A stretch of DNA of 64,000 bases, taken from contig DATKPY010000052.1 of NCBI GenBank assembly GCA_035523875.1, positions 1 through 64,000 on the forward strand, written 5' to 3'. The notes below the pieces were generated by a model that saw only the letters and a program-made list of their open reading frames with translations, was not told the origin of the DNA and made no database searches. Source of the stretch: JASHUC01 sp035523875 (GTDB taxonomy: Bacteria; Pseudomonadota; Gammaproteobacteria; Steroidobacterales; Steroidobacteraceae). Shown here piece after piece: positions 1 through 8,938 of this stretch. The translations under genes and the position numbers were made by a program. Within the stretch, counting starts at the first letter, position 1. The number at the start of each line of letters is the position of its first letter.

Positions 1-1
1 C

Positions 2-520
2 GATCCCGAGGACTTGACCACCGGGGAGATGCGGGGGCGTCGCGAGGCGATCTACGCCCTGGAGGCGTTGCGCAGATTCATGCCGGGCTGCGAGCAGGCG
101 AAGCTGCGCAACTTCGGCATGACGCTCGGTGTCCGCGACACCCGCAAGATCGACGCTCTCTACAATCTCACCGGAGCCGACGTGCGCGGTGAGGCGCGCT
201 TCGCGGATGCGATCGGGATATTTCCCGAGTTCATCGACGGCTACGGGATCCTGATCCTGCCCACGACCGGCCGCTACTGGCACGTGCCCTACCGCGCGCT
301 CGTGCCGAGGGGCGTCGGCAATCTCCTGGTGGCGGGTCGCGCAATCGGCGGGGATCCGATCTCCCATGCCTCCGCGCGCAACATGATGTGCTGCTCCGTG
401 AGCGGCCAGGGTGCGGGCGTCGCGGCCGCGATCTCCGTGCGCCGCGACGAGCCGCTCGAGCGGCTCGACATCGACGCCGTGCAGCGGGAGCTCGCGCGGC
501 AGGGCGTGCGCTTCCGGTGA
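2..520 (+). CDS. FAD-dependent oxidoreductase, C-terminal part (cut by window start)
   Basis: The reading frame is open from the first bases, so only the last 172 residues are present and the start lies outside. The C-terminal stretch reads VPYRALVPRGVGNLLVAGRAIGG followed by a run ending SGQGAGVAAA. This is the closing FAD-contacting segment of the FAD_oxidored (PF12831-like) flavoproteins, in which a 'lvPkgvdNLLvaGR' motif precedes a glycine-rich helix that caps the flavin. No substrate can be read from this fragment. It is directly coupled to the downstream MFS transporter: its TGA overlaps the GTG start of that gene (GTGA), so the two are very probably co-transcribed. Confidence 0.75.
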   Translation, partial: DPEDLTTGEMRGRREAIYALEALRRFMPGCEQAKLRNFGMTLGVRDTRKIDALYNLTGADVRGEARFADAIGIFPEFIDGYGILILPTTGRYWHVPYRALVPRGVGNLLVAGRAIGGDPISHASARNMMCCSVSGQGAGVAAAISVRRDEPLERLDIDAVQRELARQGVRFR

Positions 521-1842
521 GTCAGGCGCTCGCCGCCCCGGGCGCGCCGGATGACATCGGTCGCTCGCCGCTGCGATGGGTGGCACTCGGGCTCGCAGCC
601 GCAGCGGTCTTCAGCAGCTACTACGAGGCGGATGCGATCGGACCGATCGCGGACCTGCTGTTCCGCGAGCGCGGCTTCACCCAATCGCAGATCGGTGACC
701 TGACCGCCGTCATCAGCCTGCCGAACATTCCGCTCGCAGTGATCAACGGACTGCTCATCGATCGGTACGGTCCGGCCCGCGTGACCTTGTGGGCGGCGAT
801 CGTCGGGTTCATCGGCGCGCTGTTGACGGCCGTCGGATCGCCCTACGGTCTCATGTGGGCCGGCCGTCTGGTCTTCGGCGTGAGCGAGGGTGCGATTTTC
901 ATCTCCCTCGTCGCGGGCCTCGCGCAGTGGTTCGCGCGCAGCGGCGTCGCGCTCGCGACGGCGGTGTTCTTGAGTCTCGCCCGCGTGGGGTCGTTCTCGC
1001 TCGATGTTTCTCCCACCTGGGCGCGCCCGCTCTACGAGGGAGGCTGGCAGCCGCCGTTGTGGCTCGGGGCCGGGATCACGGGCTTCGGTCTCGTCGCGGC
1101 GCTCGGCCTGTACCTGATCGACCGCTTGCGTGTCGCGGCGCCCCGCGTGCAGCTGCCGAGCGAGCGGGTGAGCTGGTCGTCGATCTGGAAGTTCGATCTG
1201 TCCTACTGGTACATCCTCGGGCTTCACGTGCTCTACGCGGCGGTCTTCTTTCCCTTCCGGCAGACCTACGCGATCGAGTACCTGCAGCACGTCAAGGGCC
1301 TCACGCTGCAGCAGGCGGGCAACGTGAACTCAGGAGTCTTCGCCGCGGCAATCTTCGCGACCCCGCTCTTCGGGCTGCTCGCGGACCGCTACGGGCATCG
1401 GGCGCTCATGCTCACCCTGGGAACCGTGCTCCTACCGGTGACCTTCGCCGTGCTCGGCCTGACCGATCTCAGTCCCTGGATCTCGACCGTGCTCATGGGC
1501 GTGAGCTTCGCGCTCGTCCCGGCTATCATCTGGCCGGCGACGACGCTCATCGTGGAGCCGCGGCGCCTCGGTACCGCCCTCGGCGTGATCACGCTGCTGC
1601 AGAACGTCGGACTGTGGAGCTCGAACCGCGTCGCCGGGTGGCTCGCGGACCGCGCCGGCGCGGGTCCCGCGCATCCCGCCGGCTATGCGGTCATGCTGGG
1701 GTTCTTCGGTCTGCTGAGTCTCACCGCGCTTGCCTCCGTGCTGCTGCTGTGGCGGCGCGAGAGCGGCCCGAGCGGGCACGGACTCGAGCTTGCGCGCGTG
1801 CCGGCCAAAGGGGAGACAAAGATCCGTGGCGGAGCGATTTGA
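517..1842 (+). CDS. MFS transporter
   Basis: A 441-residue inner-membrane protein with about 12 hydrophobic segments and a major-facilitator loop motif after TM2 (INGLLIDRYGPARV, a variant of GxLaDrxGrr). A second copy after TM8 reads FGLLADRYGHRA. The GTG at 517 is preferred because it overlaps the stop of the upstream oxidoreductase and places the N-terminal tail just before TM1; an earlier in-frame start would run far into that gene. Its end overlaps the next gene by 17 bp. The unit oxidoreductase - MFS - FAD oxidoreductase - HAD hydrolase suggests uptake of the compound degraded by its neighbours, possibly an organophosphonate, but specificity cannot be read from the sequence. Confidence 0.85.
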   Translation: MSQALAAPGAPDDIGRSPLRWVALGLAAAAVFSSYYEADAIGPIADLLFRERGFTQSQIGDLTAVISLPNIPLAVINGLLIDRYGPARVTLWAAIVGFIGALLTAVGSPYGLMWAGRLVFGVSEGAIFISLVAGLAQWFARSGVALATAVFLSLARVGSFSLDVSPTWARPLYEGGWQPPLWLGAGITGFGLVAALGLYLIDRLRVAAPRVQLPSERVSWSSIWKFDLSYWYILGLHVLYAAVFFPFRQTYAIEYLQHVKGLTLQQAGNVNSGVFAAAIFATPLFGLLADRYGHRALMLTLGTVLLPVTFAVLGLTDLSPWISTVLMGVSFALVPAIIWPATTLIVEPRRLGTALGVITLLQNVGLWSSNRVAGWLADRAGAGPAHPAGYAVMLGFFGLLSLTALASVLLLWRRESGPSGHGLELARVPAKGETKIRGGAI

Positions 1843-2962
1843 TCTGGCGGTGGTCGGTGCGGGGATCGTCGGGCTCGCCTGCGCGCTCGCCGCTGCCCGG
1901 CGGGGACTGCGTGTGATCGTCGTCGATCGGGACGCGCAGGCAAACGGTGCCTCGGTGCGCAACTTCGGCTTCATCACCGTGACCGGACAGGAGCGGGCCT
2001 CGATGTGGACGCGCGCGCGCCGCACTCGCGAGGTGTGGTGCGAGGTGGCTGCCGCAGCCGGGATTCCGCTCGTGCAGAGGGGGCTGTGGATGGTCGTGCG
2101 GCGGCCCGAGTCCGTCGCGGTGCTGCGGGAGTTCCTGGCCACCGAGATGGCTGCGGGCTGCCGTCTGCTGAGCCCGACCGAGGTCCGATCGCGCTGCCCG
2201 CGGCTCGGGGACGGGCCCTTCTCGGCGGTCCTCGAAAGCACGATCGAGGTGCGCGTCGAGTCGCGCGAGGCGATCCCACGGGTCGCCGCGTGGCTTGCCG
2301 AGGCACACGGCGTGACCTTCCTGCGCAACACCACGGTTCACCGCATCGATGCGCCCGCCGTGCACACCTCCCGCGGCCTCGTGCATGCCGAGCGCGTTGC
2401 GGTGTGTCCCGGAGATGATTTCAGCGGGCTCTACCCGGAGCGGCTCGGTGCGCACCAGCTCACCCGCTGCAAGCTGCAAATGCTGCGGCTCGCGAGCCCT
2501 GGCTTCAAACTCCCTGCGGCATTGATGTCGGACCTGGGATTGATGCGCTACTTGGGCTACGCGCAGCTGCCCGCCGCCGGCGCGCTCGTGGCGCGTCTCG
2601 GCGCCGAGCAGCCGCAGCACGTGAAGCACGGCGTGCACCTGATCGTCGTGCAGAGCTCCGACGGCAGTCTCGTCGTCGGCGACAGCCACCACTACGCAGC
2701 GACTCCCGACCCCTTCGCGCACGATAAGGTCGACCGACTGATCCTCGAGGAATTTCGCGCGGCGCTCGGCCTCGATCCGCCCGCGGTGGTCGAGCGCTGG
2801 GTCGGCACGTACGCATCCGCCGCCGACCGCCAGGTCCTGATCGATGCACCGGAGCCTGCGGTGCGCGTGGCCATCGTCACCTGTGGCGCGGGTGCGTCTA
2901 CCGGATTCGCCATCGGCGAGGAACTGATCGCGAGCCTGTTCGGGGCCGGAGTTGCCGCATGA
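1826..2962 (+). CDS. FAD-dependent oxidoreductase of the TIGR03364 type (phosphonate-associated)
   Basis: A 378-residue DAO-superfamily flavoprotein. A Rossmann FAD motif (VVGAGIVGLACALAAARRG) begins within the first ten residues and is followed by an acidic VVDRD strand end. The GTG at 1826 is preceded by a GGGGAG ribosome-binding site and overlaps the MFS stop. The stop overlaps the ATG of the downstream phosphonatase-like hydrolase. This pairing is the known hallmark of family TIGR03364, proposed to oxidise the amino carbon of an aminophosphonate such as a hydroxylated or N-methylated 2-aminoethylphosphonate, giving an aldehyde for the hydrolase. The family assignment is by sequence and context; the substrate is inference. 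Confidence 0.8.
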   Translation: MAERFDLAVVGAGIVGLACALAAARRGLRVIVVDRDAQANGASVRNFGFITVTGQERASMWTRARRTREVWCEVAAAAGIPLVQRGLWMVVRRPESVAVLREFLATEMAAGCRLLSPTEVRSRCPRLGDGPFSAVLESTIEVRVESREAIPRVAAWLAEAHGVTFLRNTTVHRIDAPAVHTSRGLVHAERVAVCPGDDFSGLYPERLGAHQLTRCKLQMLRLASPGFKLPAALMSDLGLMRYLGYAQLPAAGALVARLGAEQPQHVKHGVHLIVVQSSDGSLVVGDSHHYAATPDPFAHDKVDRLILEEFRAALGLDPPAVVERWVGTYASAADRQVLIDAPEPAVRVAIVTCGAGASTGFAIGEELIASLFGAGVAA

Positions 2963-3747
2963 GCCTGAAAGACCGCTTCGATCTCGTGATCTTCGATTGG
3001 GCCGGCACGATGGTCGACTTCGGTTGCGAGGCGCCCGTCAGGGCGCTCATCGAGGCGTTCCGCGCCGAAGGCATCGCCATCGATGAGACGATGGCGCGCC
3101 GGGACATGGGGAAGGCGAAGAGCGACCATATCCGCAGCCTGTTGGCCGAGCCGGCAGTCGCGGCCTCGTGGCGGGCAACGCACGGGAGGGACGCCGACGA
3201 GCGCGACGTCGAGGTGCTCATCGAGCGGATCGGACCCTTGATGCGTGAGTACGCGGGCCGCGCCGCGACACTGATTCCCGGCGCCCGTGAGACCTTCGAG
3301 CGGTTGCGGTCGGCCGGCCTGCGCGTGGCCTCGTCGACCGGCTACACCCGTGAGATGATGCAGCCGGTTCTCGCGCGCGCCGCGGAGCAGGGCTACGTGC
3401 CTGAGCACGTCGTTTGCTCCGGGGAGACTCCCGCGGGCCGACCCACGCCGCTCATGATCTACAAGGCTTGCGCCGAGCTCGGCGTCTGGCCGCTGTCGCG
3501 CGTGGTCAAGGTCGATGATGCGGAGGTGGGCATTGCGGAGGGCAAGGCGGCCGGAGCCTTCACCGTTGCCGTCGCCTCCGGGAACGCGCTCGGCATCGCG
3601 CTCGATGCGTTCGCAGCGCTGTCGCCGCCGGCGCGCGCGGCCCGCCTGGGCACGGCCCGGCAGGCGCTCGCCCTCGCCGCTCCGGATCTGATCATCGACT
3701 CGGTGGCCGATCTCATCCCCGCGCTCGAGCGCGCCACCGCACGCTAG
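2959..3747 (+). CDS. Phosphonatase-like HAD hydrolase (TIGR03351 type)
   Basis: A 262-residue HAD enzyme related to PhnX (phosphonoacetaldehyde hydrolase). The nucleophile motif is DWAGT (residues 13-17), the DxAGT form specific to phosphonatases. A cap-domain lysine lies in MGKAKSDH (K54), at the position where PhnX forms a Schiff base with the substrate aldehyde. The C-terminal acidic motif is KVDDAEVGIAEG, preceded by AGRPTP with the arginine that replaces the usual HAD lysine. All elements for C-P bond hydrolysis are therefore present. No PhnW transaminase is nearby; the adjacent FAD oxidoreductase, coupled by an ATGA overlap, would supply the aldehyde. The exact substrate (phosphonoacetaldehyde or its hydroxy form) is not decidable here. 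Confidence 0.85.
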   Translation: MSLKDRFDLVIFDWAGTMVDFGCEAPVRALIEAFRAEGIAIDETMARRDMGKAKSDHIRSLLAEPAVAASWRATHGRDADERDVEVLIERIGPLMREYAGRAATLIPGARETFERLRSAGLRVASSTGYTREMMQPVLARAAEQGYVPEHVVCSGETPAGRPTPLMIYKACAELGVWPLSRVVKVDDAEVGIAEGKAAGAFTVAVASGNALGIALDAFAALSPPARAARLGTARQALALAAPDLIIDSVADLIPALERATAR

Positions 3748-4026
3748 CAGACCGCGACGGCCTCGTATCGCTTGCCGCCCGGGGCCGTGTCCGTTGTTTA
3801 CAAGCGACCTGTCGTGCGCGTTCAACGACGCTGCGCGGCGGTGCATGTACCGAATTGATCCGCGGGGTAGATCTGCGCTCCGGCGCAGTGCGCATGGTTG
3901 CAACTGCAATGCGTTTGTGGCTAACGTTGCACACCGCTGCCGAGTGGTCCACGCGCACCGTTGCGCGGCGAGTCGTAGAGACACTCTGCACCACCGAGAA
4001 CAACGTACGAGCCCCGGGGAGGTCGG
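3748..4026 (+). promoter_or_regulatory. Leader/promoter region of the TonB-dependent receptor
   Basis: This 279-bp gap is less GC-rich than the genes around it and has no convincing gene. It contains a small perfect hairpin (3873-3888, CTGCGC / GCGCAG with a 4-base loop) and a short palindrome TTGCA-AC-TGCAA (3898-3909). A purine-rich GGGGAGG lies just before the receptor ATG. I cannot place a sigma-70 promoter with confidence. The palindromes may be operators or a leader structure; this is inference. Confidence 0.4.
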
Positions 4027-6780
4027 ATGAAACGCAACAGACAAATCGCCTGCGCGATTTCCGCCGCGCTGAGCGCCTGCGCATACGCGCGCGCCTATGC
4101 ACAGCAAGCACCCACCGACACCACGGCGCAGGCTGCGAGCGCGCAGGCCGCGAGCGCATCGGACGCCATTCAGGAAGTGACCGTGACGGCGACACGCCGC
4201 ACGGAGTCGGTGCAGGATGTGCCGCTCACCGTGCAGGCGATCACGGGGGATGAGCTCCAGCAGCTCAACATTCAGAACGAATACGACCTGTTCAAATACA
4301 CCCCGAACGTCACCTACAGCGGCAACGGGCCCGGCACGGGCAACATCTTCATGCGCGGCTTGGGCGGTGTCGGCTCGGGCAACCAGTCCCAGTCGACCAC
4401 GGCCGCGTTCCCGAACGTCGCCGTGTACCTCGACGATCAGTCGATGCAGTTCCCGGCGCGCAATCTCGATGTCTACGTGGTCGACATGAACCGCGTCGAG
4501 GTGCTCGAGGGTCCGCAGGGCACGCTCTTCGGCGGCGGTGCGCAGGCGGGCGCGATCCGCTACATCACCAACAAGCCGGACCTCAATGACACGACGGGCG
4601 TTTTCAACGCCGGCTATGGTGTCACTGCCGACGGCGGGGCTCCCAACAACAACCTGAACGCCGTGCTCAACGTGCCGGTGATCTCCGGCACGCTCGCGCT
4701 GCGCGCGGTCGTCTTCTCGGACCATCAGGGCGGCTACATCGACAACGTGCCCGCGACGATCGGCTACCTGCCGGGCACCGTTCCCGTCGTAAGCGGCGGT
4801 AACCCGACGGCGAACAACGGCAACCTGGTCCAGAACAACACCAATCCCGTGAACTACGGCGGGGCGCGGCTGTCGGCGTTGTGGAAGATCGACGACGACT
4901 GGAACCTGCTGCTGCAGCAGAACTACCAGGACATGGAGGCCGACGGCTACTTCTACACCTACCCGTTCGCTCCCGACGGTGCGGCGCTCGCGCCGTACCA
5001 GATCACGGCCTTCACCCCGGCTCACAACAACGACCGCTACGAGAGCACGGCGTGGACGTTGAATGGCCACGTCGCCGATCTCGACGTGGTCTACACCGGC
5101 AGCTACATGGTCCGCCACATCGATGGGCAGCAGGACTACTCGAACTACCTGCGCAGCACCGTGGGCTCCTTCTACGGGTGCATCGGACCGGGAGCCGGTT
5201 ATTTCAACACGTCGAATTTTCCGACGCTCGCCGGGAAGAAGCTGCAGTGCTATGCGCCGGTGGGCGACTGGCAGGATACGGTCGAGAACCAGCACCAGAG
5301 TCACGAGCTGCGCATCAGCACTCCGGCCGATGCGCGCCTGCGCGACCTGTTCGGCGTGTACTGGGAGAAGTTCAATATCGACGATCAGATGAACTTCAAC
5401 TACCTGCCGCCTCCACAGTGCGATACGACGAATCTCGCGACCGCGCTCTCCGGGGGTGCGGACTGTCTCTCGGCCGTGGGCCCCGTGCCCGGGGCGTTCG
5501 CGACCGATCCTGCGCTGCGCACCGGAACGAACACGGCCTTCGGCGAGGACGCCCAGCGCGGCTACAAGCAGACCGCGCTCTTCACCTCGCTCGACTTCGA
5601 CATCATCCCGAAGACGCTCACCGTCACGGCCGGCACCCGCTGGTACTCCTACGAGGAGTACGAGGAGGGCTCGGAGTTCTACACGGAGAGCACCAGCACC
5701 GGACTCGTGCTGGATCACGCGAACGGCGTGTGCACGGCAGCGGGCCTCTGCGGCTTCCCGATTCAGCTCAACAAGGGTGAGCACGGCTTCAGGAGCCGAG
5801 CGAACCTCACCTGGCACATCACCCCGGACATGATGGCCTACTACACCTGGTCGCAGGGCTTCCGTCCGGGCGGCTTCAACCGCACCGATTCGCTCAATGG
5901 AGCGGTCTATCTTGCGGCCGAGATGCCCGCCGGCGGCAAGGACACCGATCAGTACTTGAAGCCCGCCGGGTATAACTCCGACAATCTGACGAATAACGAG
6001 ATCGGATTCAAGAGCGAGTTCTTCGATCATCGCCTGTTGTTCAACGTCTCTGCGTACTACATGCAGTGGAACAACATCCAGCTCTCGCTCTTCGATCCAC
6101 AGCTCTTCGGCAACACCACCTTCAACGTCAACGGGCCGAGCTACGACATCAAGGGCTTCGAAGTGCAGCTCGACGCACACGTCACCCAGGGACTCACGAT
6201 CCAGGGCTCGAGCTCGGTCAACGCCGCGAAGCAGACCAATACGCCGTGCCTCATGTCGGCGGGGGTCGTGGCCGGTATCGCGAAGACCGCCAACAATCCG
6301 ACGCCGGCCGGACAATGCATCACGGAGGTCGTCCCTGCGGGCGGAACCGGGCCCACGCCCTTCAACAATGTGTTCGGCAGCTTGGGCACGGCACCCGCAT
6401 TCTCGCCGCCCTGGATGTTCAACTTGCGGGCGCGCTACGACTGGACGCTGCAGAGCAGCTACAAGCCCTATGCGTGGATCGGGGCGAGCCACATCTCCTC
6501 GATGAGCAACGAGCCGGCGAGCTTCGTGTCCGGCACCTTGCCGAGTCAGATGCCGCCGACCGGATGGCCGTCAACGACCCTGCTGCGCTACGAGATCCCG
6601 GGCTACACCACTTACGATGCAGCGATCGGGGTGGTGAAGGACCAATGGTCGGCGCAATTCTCGGCGCAGAACTTGTTCAACGCGTACGGTCCCACCAACG
6701 TGTCGTCCGGCCAATACATCGAGTCGGAAATTCCTCTGCGTCCGCGCGTATTCATGGTCTCGATGAGCTACCGCTTCTGA
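4027..6780 (+). CDS. TonB-dependent outer-membrane receptor
   Basis: A 917-residue protein with a Sec signal peptide (MKRNRQ, hydrophobic segment, cleavage near AYA-QQ around residue 25) and a TonB-box-like EVTVTATRR at about 50-58. A plug domain follows (QDVPLTVQAITGDELQQLN, later VEVLEGPQGTLFGGGA), then a long beta-barrel ending in the aromatic RVFMVSMSYRF. The final phenylalanine is typical of outer-membrane barrels inserted by BAM. The layout resembles the receptors abundant in Sphingomonas- and Steroidobacter-like genomes that take up plant or lipid-derived compounds. It stands alone, 279 bp after the phosphonate unit and ahead of a hairpin, so it is probably a separate transcript. The ligand is unknown. 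Confidence 0.92.
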   Translation: MKRNRQIACAISAALSACAYARAYAQQAPTDTTAQAASAQAASASDAIQEVTVTATRRTESVQDVPLTVQAITGDELQQLNIQNEYDLFKYTPNVTYSGNGPGTGNIFMRGLGGVGSGNQSQSTTAAFPNVAVYLDDQSMQFPARNLDVYVVDMNRVEVLEGPQGTLFGGGAQAGAIRYITNKPDLNDTTGVFNAGYGVTADGGAPNNNLNAVLNVPVISGTLALRAVVFSDHQGGYIDNVPATIGYLPGTVPVVSGGNPTANNGNLVQNNTNPVNYGGARLSALWKIDDDWNLLLQQNYQDMEADGYFYTYPFAPDGAALAPYQITAFTPAHNNDRYESTAWTLNGHVADLDVVYTGSYMVRHIDGQQDYSNYLRSTVGSFYGCIGPGAGYFNTSNFPTLAGKKLQCYAPVGDWQDTVENQHQSHELRISTPADARLRDLFGVYWEKFNIDDQMNFNYLPPPQCDTTNLATALSGGADCLSAVGPVPGAFATDPALRTGTNTAFGEDAQRGYKQTALFTSLDFDIIPKTLTVTAGTRWYSYEEYEEGSEFYTESTSTGLVLDHANGVCTAAGLCGFPIQLNKGEHGFRSRANLTWHITPDMMAYYTWSQGFRPGGFNRTDSLNGAVYLAAEMPAGGKDTDQYLKPAGYNSDNLTNNEIGFKSEFFDHRLLFNVSAYYMQWNNIQLSLFDPQLFGNTTFNVNGPSYDIKGFEVQLDAHVTQGLTIQGSSSVNAAKQTNTPCLMSAGVVAGIAKTANNPTPAGQCITEVVPAGGTGPTPFNNVFGSLGTAPAFSPPWMFNLRARYDWTLQSSYKPYAWIGASHISSMSNEPASFVSGTLPSQMPPTGWPSTTLLRYEIPGYTTYDAAIGVVKDQWSAQFSAQNLFNAYGPTNVSSGQYIESEIPLRPRVFMVSMSYRF

Positions 6781-6841
6781 CCACCTGACTCCTCCGCAGG
6801 GATGCGGAGTCTCGGTCCCGGGGGGATGCGGTACACTTCAC

Positions 6842-6865
6842 GGGGCGGACCGCGTGGTCCGCCCC
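6842..6865 (+). terminator. Candidate intrinsic terminator after the TonB receptor
   Basis: A perfect inverted repeat, GGGGCGGACC - GCGT - GGTCCGCCCC, gives a 10-bp GC-rich stem with a 4-base loop, 61 bp after the receptor stop. It is followed only by TTCCTG rather than a run of T, so termination strength is uncertain. It also sits 18 bp before the ATG of the next gene and could act as a leader structure instead. Confidence 0.55.
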
Positions 6866-6883
6866 TTCCTGCCCCGAGTACGC

Positions 6884-8938
6884 ATGGATTCGATCGATGT
6901 CGCGCGCCCAGCCGACCCAGTAGCTTCCGAGGTCTCGCGGCTGCGGGTGCTGCTGCGCGAGCGCAAGTTCCCCGAGGTTCTCGCGGCCGGCCGGGCGCTC
7001 CTCGGTCAGGCACCCGGGGAGCGCGAGGCGCTGCTGTTCGTGGCCATGGCGCAGCGGCATCTGCGGCAGATTTCCGAAGCCTTCGCGACCCTCACGGTGC
7101 TCGAGCGCCACCATCCGCGCTTCAGCCGTCTGTACGAGGAGCGCGGGCGTTGCTACGTCGAGCTGCGGCAGGCGCCCGCGGCCATCGAGGCCTTCCTCAC
7201 AGCCGTGAGCCTCAATCACGCGCTTCCGGGCAGCTGGAGCATGCTCGAGGGCCTCTACCGCATGGCGGGCAAGGCTGAGGAGGCCGCGACGGCTGCGAGC
7301 CAGGTAGCGACGCTGCGCAACATTCCGCAGGAGATCGTGACGGCGACGGGCTTGCTCGAGGATGGCGATTGCGATGCGGCCGAGGTGCTGGTGCGCTCGT
7401 GGCTCATCAAGAACGGCGATCACATCGAGGGCATGCGGCTGCTCGCGCGGATCGGCATCGCACGCAAGGTGTACGACGATCCGGAGATCCTGCTGAAGGC
7501 AGTGCTCGAGCGGGCGCCGACGTACCGTGCCGCGCGCCAGGATTACGCGCGCGTGCTGGTCGAGCTGCACAAGCACGCCCAAGCGCGCCGGGAGCTCGCA
7601 CCGCTCCTCGCCGAGGAGCCGGACAGCCGAGCCTTGCGGATGCTCGACGGAGCCTCCTCGGCAGGTCTGGGCGAGCACGAGCGGGCGATCGAGCTCTACC
7701 GCTCGCTCCTCACGGGGACGGTCGAGGACGCGGAGGTGCATCTGTCGATCGCCCATGCATTGAAAACGCTGGGGCGCACGCAGGAAGGAATCGCGGCCTA
7801 CCGCCAGGCCGCGGAGTGTCGACCCGACTTCGGCGATGCGTACTGGAGCCTCGCCAATCTCAAGATCTATCGCTTCACGGACGAGGAGCTGGAGCGGATC
7901 CGAGCGGCGCTCGATGCGCCCTCGACCGGTACCGTCGACCGCTATCACCTCTGCTTCGCGCTCGCCAAGGCGCTCGAGGACCGCCGTGACTACGCGCAGT
8001 CCTTCCGCTACTACGAGCTCGGCAATCGCTTGAAGCATCCCGAGTGCACCTACCGCGCGCGCCTCATGGAGGAGAACACCGCGCAGCAAAGAGCGGTGTG
8101 CACGCAGGAGTTCTTCGCGAGCCGCAGGGGCTGGGGAGCCGAGGCTCCCGACCCGATCTTCATCGTCGGTTTGCCGCGCGCGGGCTCGACGCTGCTCGAG
8201 CAGATCCTCGCCTCGCACAGCGCGGTCGAGGGCACTCAGGAGCTGCCCAATATCCAGCAGATCGCGAGCCTGCTGCGGGGCCGCAATCCGCAGGAGTGGC
8301 GCTACCCGCGCATCCTCGCCGAGCTGACGGCGGAGGATTTTCTCAAGCTCGGAGAGCGCTACCTCGCGGAGACGCGCGCGTACCGCACCGATCGGCCGCG
8401 CTTCATCGACAAGATGCCGAATAACTTTCGCCACATCGGGCTCATCCATCTCATGCTGCCAAACGCGCGCATCATCGACGCGCGCCGCGAGCCCATGGCT
8501 TGCTGCTTCGGCAACTTCAAGCAGCTCTTTGCGAACGGTCAGGAGTTCACCTACAGCATCGAGGACATCGCACGCTATTACCGCACCTACCTCGAGCTCA
8601 TGCGACACTGGGATCAAGCGCTGCCCGGGCGAGTTCTGTGCGTGCAGCACGAGGATGTCGTCACGGACCTCGAGGGGAGCGTGCGGCGAGTGCTCGATTT
8701 CTGCGGACTCGAATTCGAGCCCCAATGCCTCGCGTTCCACGAGACCCAGCGCAGCATCCGTACCGCGAGCTCCGAACAGGTTCGTCAGGGGCTCAACCGC
8801 GAAGGACTCGACCAGTGGAGGAACTTCGAGCCGTGGCTCGAGGGGCTGAAGGATGCCCTCGGTGAGGCGCTCACAAGCTATCGCAATGAACTCCCTCGTG
8901 ACGAAGCCCGGACGGAACGACCCGTGCCCCTGCGGTAG
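6884..8938 (+). CDS. TPR-repeat sulfotransferase
   Basis: A 684-residue protein. The first ~380 residues are tandem TPR-like helical repeats (for example LFVAMAQRHLRQISEAFATL and later AYRQAAECRPDFGDAYWSLA). The C-terminal ~280 residues form a sulfotransferase domain that opens with PIFIVGLPRAGSTLLEQIL, the 5'-phosphosulfate loop that binds PAPS. A later segment, RFIDKMPNNFRHIGLIHLMLP, is characteristic of the Sulfotransfer_3-like group. ATG 6884 is chosen over an in-frame GTG at 6854 because the GTG lies inside the hairpin stem. The enzyme should transfer sulfate from PAPS to a hydroxyl group, on a protein or a glycan; the acceptor is unknown. It overlaps a paralogue immediately downstream. 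Confidence 0.85.
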   Translation: MDSIDVARPADPVASEVSRLRVLLRERKFPEVLAAGRALLGQAPGEREALLFVAMAQRHLRQISEAFATLTVLERHHPRFSRLYEERGRCYVELRQAPAAIEAFLTAVSLNHALPGSWSMLEGLYRMAGKAEEAATAASQVATLRNIPQEIVTATGLLEDGDCDAAEVLVRSWLIKNGDHIEGMRLLARIGIARKVYDDPEILLKAVLERAPTYRAARQDYARVLVELHKHAQARRELAPLLAEEPDSRALRMLDGASSAGLGEHERAIELYRSLLTGTVEDAEVHLSIAHALKTLGRTQEGIAAYRQAAECRPDFGDAYWSLANLKIYRFTDEELERIRAALDAPSTGTVDRYHLCFALAKALEDRRDYAQSFRYYELGNRLKHPECTYRARLMEENTAQQRAVCTQEFFASRRGWGAEAPDPIFIVGLPRAGSTLLEQILASHSAVEGTQELPNIQQIASLLRGRNPQEWRYPRILAELTAEDFLKLGERYLAETRAYRTDRPRFIDKMPNNFRHIGLIHLMLPNARIIDARREPMACCFGNFKQLFANGQEFTYSIEDIARYYRTYLELMRHWDQALPGRVLCVQHEDVVTDLEGSVRRVLDFCGLEFEPQCLAFHETQRSIRTASSEQVRQGLNREGLDQWRNFEPWLEGLKDALGEALTSYRNELPRDEARTERPVPLR

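Noticed and set aside
3794..4030. Small 78-codon open frame in the leader of the TonB receptor
   Set aside because: There is no ribosome-binding site, the composition is unlike a conserved small protein and it overlaps the receptor start. It is treated as leader DNA.
2692..6492. Very long open frame on the minus strand (over 1,200 codons) opposite the HAD and TonB genes
   Set aside because: It is arginine- and valine-rich with no recognisable domain and lies antisense to well-supported genes. Long antisense frames are expected at this GC content.
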